Source: an uncultured archaeon (GTDB lineage: Archaea > Thermoproteota > Nitrososphaeria > JACIWG01). Taken from it: a stretch of 64,000 nt of DNA. Made by a program: the position numbers and the translations under genes. The notes beneath the pieces were generated by a model. That model did not search any database. It had not been told where the DNA came from and was given only the letters and a program-made list of their open reading frames with translations. Positions 59,600 to 64,000 of the stretch are shown here, piece by piece. The stretch covers positions 1 through 64,000 of the forward strand of contig CALHLD010000005.1 in assembly GCA_938034445.1 (NCBI GenBank), read 5' to 3'. The stretch's first letter is position 1. The number at the start of each line of letters is the position of its first letter.

Positions 59600-60916
59600 T
59601 TGTTTGTCGTCATCATGCAAAAAAGATTTATATACATGGTATTTATCCCCTTTTCCTTACACATGTCTGGTCCGCCATCTAGTAGATTCGCTGTAAAATG
59701 TGGGTTGTTACTAGACGGTACTGGTAAAGAACCTCTCCAAGACGTTTTTGTTGTCGTAGGCAATGGGAAAATAGAATCCATATCAAAAAATGTTGAGCCA
59801 TCAATCGAAGTTGTTGACGCAGGAAACTATACTGTGATGCCAGGATTGATCGATGCACATCTTCACCTTGCCGGCCACTTAACTGACAAATTCGTCGAAG
59901 AATCGATTGTAACACCTTACGAAATACATTTAATAAAGGCTCTTTACGACATACAGGATCTATTATCTGCAGGGTACACTACAATTAGAGATTGTGGAAG
60001 TCTCCAGGGACCATACTTGAAGATGGCTGTCGAAAGTGGGTTAACTAAAGGTCCAAGGATTGTAACCGCTGGCAGAGTGTTGACACAAACGTTTGGACAT
60101 GGTGACGAGCACTATTTTCCAGTAGAAATAGTGAAAATGCGAAGTGATTATAAGCTTGGTTTTGGTGGAATATTATGTGATGGTGTAGACGAATGCATAA
60201 GGGCTGCAAGAACCGCGTTTAGGGAAGGTGCAGACTTCATAAAAATTTGCTCAACAGGTGGTGTGATGTCACAAAGAGATAAGCCTGAAGACGAACAGTT
60301 TACGGTAGAGGAAATACGTGCTATAGTAAACGAGGCGAAAAAGGTTCGAAGTTTTGTAGCCTCACATGCTCAAGGTGCTAAGGGGATAAAGAATGCGCTT
60401 ATGGCTGGTGTAAGAACAATAGAACATGGTATATACTTGGATGAGGAGGGCGCAAAAATGATGATAGAACAGGATGCTATAATGGTTCCCACTCTCTCAA
60501 TCGTACACCAACTTGTTTCAAAAGGAAGGGAAGCTGGTACACCAGAATGGGGTCTAAAAAAGTCTCTTGAAGTAATCGACGCTCATGTTAAGAACGTGAA
60601 GAAGGCAAAATCCTTGGGTGTAAAAATTGCTACAGGAACAGACTTTATAGGCTCCCCAATGCTAAAATTTGGAGCCAACGCAATGGAACTTCAACTTCTT
60701 GTAGAAAAATGTGATTTCACTCCTATGGATGCTATTGTTGCTGCTACAAAAAATGGTGCTGACGCATGCGGAGTATTAGATAAAACTGGAACCTTAGAAG
60801 TTGGAAAATTTGCTGACATGATTGCAGTAAAAGGTAACCCGTTAGAGGATGTGAAAATACTTCAAAGAAGGGAAAACATAAAGTTTGTTATGAAAGGAGG
60901 TGTTATGGTTGGGTAA
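59600..60916 (+). CDS. Amidohydrolase (imidazolonepropionase/Xaa-Pro dipeptidase-like)
   Basis: VMPGLIDAHLHLAGH, FIKICSTGGVMS, ATGTDFIGSP, LEVGKFADMIAVKGNPLEDV. Confidence 0.88.
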   Translation: MFVVIMQKRFIYMVFIPFSLHMSGPPSSRFAVKCGLLLDGTGKEPLQDVFVVVGNGKIESISKNVEPSIEVVDAGNYTVMPGLIDAHLHLAGHLTDKFVEESIVTPYEIHLIKALYDIQDLLSAGYTTIRDCGSLQGPYLKMAVESGLTKGPRIVTAGRVLTQTFGHGDEHYFPVEIVKMRSDYKLGFGGILCDGVDECIRAARTAFREGADFIKICSTGGVMSQRDKPEDEQFTVEEIRAIVNEAKKVRSFVASHAQGAKGIKNALMAGVRTIEHGIYLDEEGAKMMIEQDAIMVPTLSIVHQLVSKGREAGTPEWGLKKSLEVIDAHVKNVKKAKSLGVKIATGTDFIGSPMLKFGANAMELQLLVEKCDFTPMDAIVAATKNGADACGVLDKTGTLEVGKFADMIAVKGNPLEDVKILQRRENIKFVMKGGVMVG

Positions 60917-62546
60917 GGCGTTAAATAAGCTAGCGGCTGTAGCCGCAGTTATTGTAGTAGTTGCTGCTGCAGCAGTATTCCTATTACCCCAACTACAACC
61001 GACTACAACTACACCTTCTTCGACTACTACAAGTTTAACTTCGTCTCCCACAACTACGTCATCTACTCCACCAATTACACAAAAGGTTTTAAGAATAGCT
61101 ATAGGTATTGACGCAGACACACTTGACCCCCATGGGCAAACAACCACATTAATAAGTAATATAATGAGTTTTATAACAGAACCACTATTCTACTATAACG
61201 AAAAGGGTGAACTGATACATTATCTTGCAGAAAGCTACTCAGTCTCATCAGACGGGCTTAAGGTTACAGTAACTTTGAAGAAGGGTATCAAGTTCCAGGA
61301 CGGCTATCCTCTAAACGCTACTGCTGTGAAATTGACATTTGACAGACTCTTGAATCCTAAGGTTAAGGTTCCAAGCAGGTACTTGCTTGACGCTCTAAAC
61401 TCTACAGAAATAGTTGACCAATACACAGTAAGATTTAACCTAAAGTATGCTTATGCACCATTTGTTAGAACTTTAACCACATGGTACATAATCTCACCAT
61501 TAGCTTATCAGAAACTTGGTGAAGAAAACTTAGGAAAAACTCCAATTGACCTTGGAACTGGACCCCTAAAGTTTAAAGAATGGGTTAAAGGAGACCATAT
61601 TACCCTAGTAAGGTTTGACGATTACTGGGGTGGTCCAGTAAAGTTCGAGGAAGTAGTTTTTAAGATAGTTCCTGAAGCCCAGACTAGGGAAGCGATGCTT
61701 CTTTCTGGAGAAGTTGATATTGTATACCAGCCTCCACCAGCCGATCTACCTAAGTTGAATGCAACTGCGGGTGTAAAGTTGGCTATTAATCCTAGTACTA
61801 GAGTCATGACAGTAAACATTAACACCCAAAGGGGTCCATTAAAGGATGCTAGAGTAAGACAGGCTCTAAACTATGCAGTCGACAAAGAAGCATTGATAAA
61901 AAATGTTCTATTCAACCTTGCGACTTTAGCGGACTCACCCGTATATCCAGCATTTTTCGGCTATTCACCACAGAAAGTATATGAATATAATCCTGAAAAG
62001 GCTAAACAGCTCCTTGCTGAAGCAGGATATTCTAGCGGATTTAAGTTAACCCTTATGGTTCCAACTGGAAGATACATATTTGACCGACAGGTTGGTGAAG
62101 CCCTACAATCTTATCTCTCAAAGGTTGGTATAACTGTAGAGCTTTACACTCCTGACTGGCCTACTTTTGTTCAAAGCCTAATAGGACAAAATTATACATC
62201 CACACCATGGGATCTCTGTTATGTCGGATATGGTATGACTACACCAGACGCCGATGCAGTACTATATCCTGTATTCCATTCGTCTCAATGGGCTCCAGGC
62301 AAATTTAACACGATGTTTTATAAGAACGAGCGGGTAGATAAGCTTTTAGATGATGCAAGAAGAGAGGTTGACGAAAGCAAACGCCTTCAAATGTATGCTG
62401 AAGCCCAGAAGATAATATGGGAAGAGTGTCCGTGGATATTCCTATATTTCCAGAACTTTGTTCTTGCACATAGTGACAAAGTTCATGGTCTGGTTGTCTA
62501 TCCATATGAAACATTTGACTTAAGATGGGTTTATGCTACACAGTAG
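60900..62546 (+). CDS. Peptide/nickel ABC transporter substrate-binding protein
   Basis: N-terminal TM, Thr/Ser-rich linker, SBP_bac_5 pattern: DADTLDPHG, LAESYSVSSDGLKVTVTLKKGIKFQDGYPLNATAVKLTFDRLL. Confidence 0.9.
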   Translation: MLWLGKALNKLAAVAAVIVVVAAAAVFLLPQLQPTTTTPSSTTTSLTSSPTTTSSTPPITQKVLRIAIGIDADTLDPHGQTTTLISNIMSFITEPLFYYNEKGELIHYLAESYSVSSDGLKVTVTLKKGIKFQDGYPLNATAVKLTFDRLLNPKVKVPSRYLLDALNSTEIVDQYTVRFNLKYAYAPFVRTLTTWYIISPLAYQKLGEENLGKTPIDLGTGPLKFKEWVKGDHITLVRFDDYWGGPVKFEEVVFKIVPEAQTREAMLLSGEVDIVYQPPPADLPKLNATAGVKLAINPSTRVMTVNINTQRGPLKDARVRQALNYAVDKEALIKNVLFNLATLADSPVYPAFFGYSPQKVYEYNPEKAKQLLAEAGYSSGFKLTLMVPTGRYIFDRQVGEALQSYLSKVGITVELYTPDWPTFVQSLIGQNYTSTPWDLCYVGYGMTTPDADAVLYPVFHSSQWAPGKFNTMFYKNERVDKLLDDARREVDESKRLQMYAEAQKIIWEECPWIFLYFQNFVLAHSDKVHGLVVYPYETFDLRWVYATQ

Positions 62547-63487
62547 GGGGGAAGCCAGTACTGTCTGCCCTCAAATATTTTTTTTATCGTCTCCTAACGC
62601 TTGCAATAACACTTATTGGACTTGTTACCCTAATTTTTATTTTAATAAGGTCTATTCCCGGTGACCCTGCCCGTGTTTTGGCGGGAATGATGGCAAGTGA
62701 AGAAGATGTTAATCTTATTAGGGAACAGTTGGGTTTAAATCAGCCCATTTACATTCAATATTTTATTTATTTAAAAAATCTTTTTACACTAAATTTGGGT
62801 ATATCTTTTAGAACCGATTCCCCTGTTATAAATGAAATTTTTGCAAGGCTTCCAAACACACTTTTACTTGCGGTCACGAGCACTTGTACTGCTGTTATCT
62901 TCGGCATTCCTTTAGGTGTGATCGCTGCATCTAAAAAGGGAGGTAAACTCGATTTTCTATTATCAACATTTTCTATTGCCGGAATATCTTTGCCCATTTA
63001 CTGGCTCGGTCTGATTTTGATTTTAATATTTTCTGTTGAACTTAGAATTTTGCCTGCAGGCGGCTCAGGCACACCAATGCATCTCATTCTCCCTACACTC
63101 ACTATAGCATTATATCTTATGGCATTTATTGTAAAGATTACTAAGGCAAGCGTTATAGATTCTATGGAAAAAAATTATGTGATAACCGCAAAGTCTAAGG
63201 GCTTAAGCGAGAGGACAATACTCTATAAGCATGTGTTAAAGAATGCCCTAATACCTGTTGTAACTATAATTGGTTTACAGTTTGGCGCTCTTTTAGGGGG
63301 TGCAGTTATCACTGAAACTATATTTGCATGGCCTGGTCTTGGAAGGCTAATTGTTGACTCAATAAACTCAAGAGATTATCCAATGGTTCAAGGCTCAATA
63401 TTCATTTTCGCACTACTTTATGCTCTAGTAAATTTAGCAACAGACATCCTTTACACCTTCATAGACCCTAGAGTGAGACTTAAATGA
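62525..63487 (+). CDS. Peptide ABC transporter permease (DppB-like); start uncertain
   Basis: IRSIPGDPARVLAGMMASEEDVNLIREQLGLNQPI; GALLGGAVITETIFAWPGLGRLIVDSINSRDYP. Confidence 0.93.
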   Translation: MGLCYTVGGKPVLSALKYFFYRLLTLAITLIGLVTLIFILIRSIPGDPARVLAGMMASEEDVNLIREQLGLNQPIYIQYFIYLKNLFTLNLGISFRTDSPVINEIFARLPNTLLLAVTSTCTAVIFGIPLGVIAASKKGGKLDFLLSTFSIAGISLPIYWLGLILILIFSVELRILPAGGSGTPMHLILPTLTIALYLMAFIVKITKASVIDSMEKNYVITAKSKGLSERTILYKHVLKNALIPVVTIIGLQFGALLGGAVITETIFAWPGLGRLIVDSINSRDYPMVQGSIFIFALLYALVNLATDILYTFIDPRVRLK

Positions 63488-64000
63488 TGCAACAGTACAC
63501 TCGTCTATTTAAATCAAAGCGTGTTAAAATATGTCTATTTATAATACTGTCCTTTATTTTTATGGCACTTTTTGCAGACTTTATATCTCCATACAATCCA
63601 TTAGAAACTGACCTATCAAAAAGCTGTAGGCCTCCAAGTTTTGAGCATCTTCTTGGAACTGATGAACTTGGAAGAGATATTTTAAGTAGGATAATTCATG
63701 GTTCTAGACTTACTCTAACCATCTCCTTTGTTGCAACGGCTTTGGGTGCAGCTGCAGGCATATTTTTTGGAGTAATTTCTGGATACTTTGGTGGAATAGT
63801 TGACACAATAATTCAGAGGATTACTGAAATACTTCTTGCGCTTCCAGGTTTCCTGTTAGCGATCATGTTTGTTGCAATAATGGGTAGTAACTTGTGGACT
63901 GTAATAATATCCGTTGCCATTTCAATGACTCCTTCGTTTGTTAGGATGGTTAGGGGTCTAACTTTGCAGGTTAGAGAACTCGAGTATGTGTTGGCTGCAA
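63484..64000 (+). CDS. Peptide ABC transporter permease (DppC-like), truncated at window edge
   Basis: MMQQYTRLFKSKRVKICLFIILSFIFMALFADFISPYNPLETDLSKSCRPPSFEHLLGTDELGRDILSRIIHGSRLTLT. Confidence 0.9.
   Translation, partial: MMQQYTRLFKSKRVKICLFIILSFIFMALFADFISPYNPLETDLSKSCRPPSFEHLLGTDELGRDILSRIIHGSRLTLTISFVATALGAAAGIFFGVISGYFGGIVDTIIQRITEILLALPGFLLAIMFVAIMGSNLWTVIISVAISMTPSFVRMVRGLTLQVRELEYVLAA

Overview
The window is an AT-rich archaeal chromosome segment, probably from a TACK-type thermophile. The support is a class I lysyl-tRNA synthetase, Hjc, CDC48/VAT, archaeal-type PGK and LysW-dependent Arg/Lys biosynthesis. The backbone includes glutamine synthetase with a class II amidotransferase, TldD/TldE, a beta-lactamase-fold hydrolase, an ArsR-like regulator with Hsp20 and VAT, PEP synthase, a two-gene SufC/SufB-like system, GAPDH-PGK, a P-type ATPase, HtpX, TrmO and a ROK kinase. 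A roughly 10.4 kb minus-strand Arg/Lys operon carries two ATP-grasp LysX/ArgX paralogs, and an oligopeptide ABC transporter is cut by the right edge. Two tRNAs are visible, Arg(GCG) and Gln(CTG). Accessory features include two HEPN/MNT modules, decayed DNA next to tRNA-Arg, and an uncharacterised locus of a ChrB_N-like protein, an alpha/alpha-barrel cyclase-like protein and a CPxC/GFCxxH protein. The strongest oddities are: (1) an amidotransferase whose only plausible start before its catalytic Cys is ATC behind a perfect Shine-Dalgarno; (2) a 57-nt exact repeat between the two AAA domains of VAT; (3) a ubiquitin-like beta-grasp protein behind HtpX; (4) an RHH-MNT fusion antitoxin with a palindromic operator; (5) the ChrB_N/cyclase/CPxC locus; (6) several interrupted genes. 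All calls come from reading motifs and translations by eye; no database search was run.
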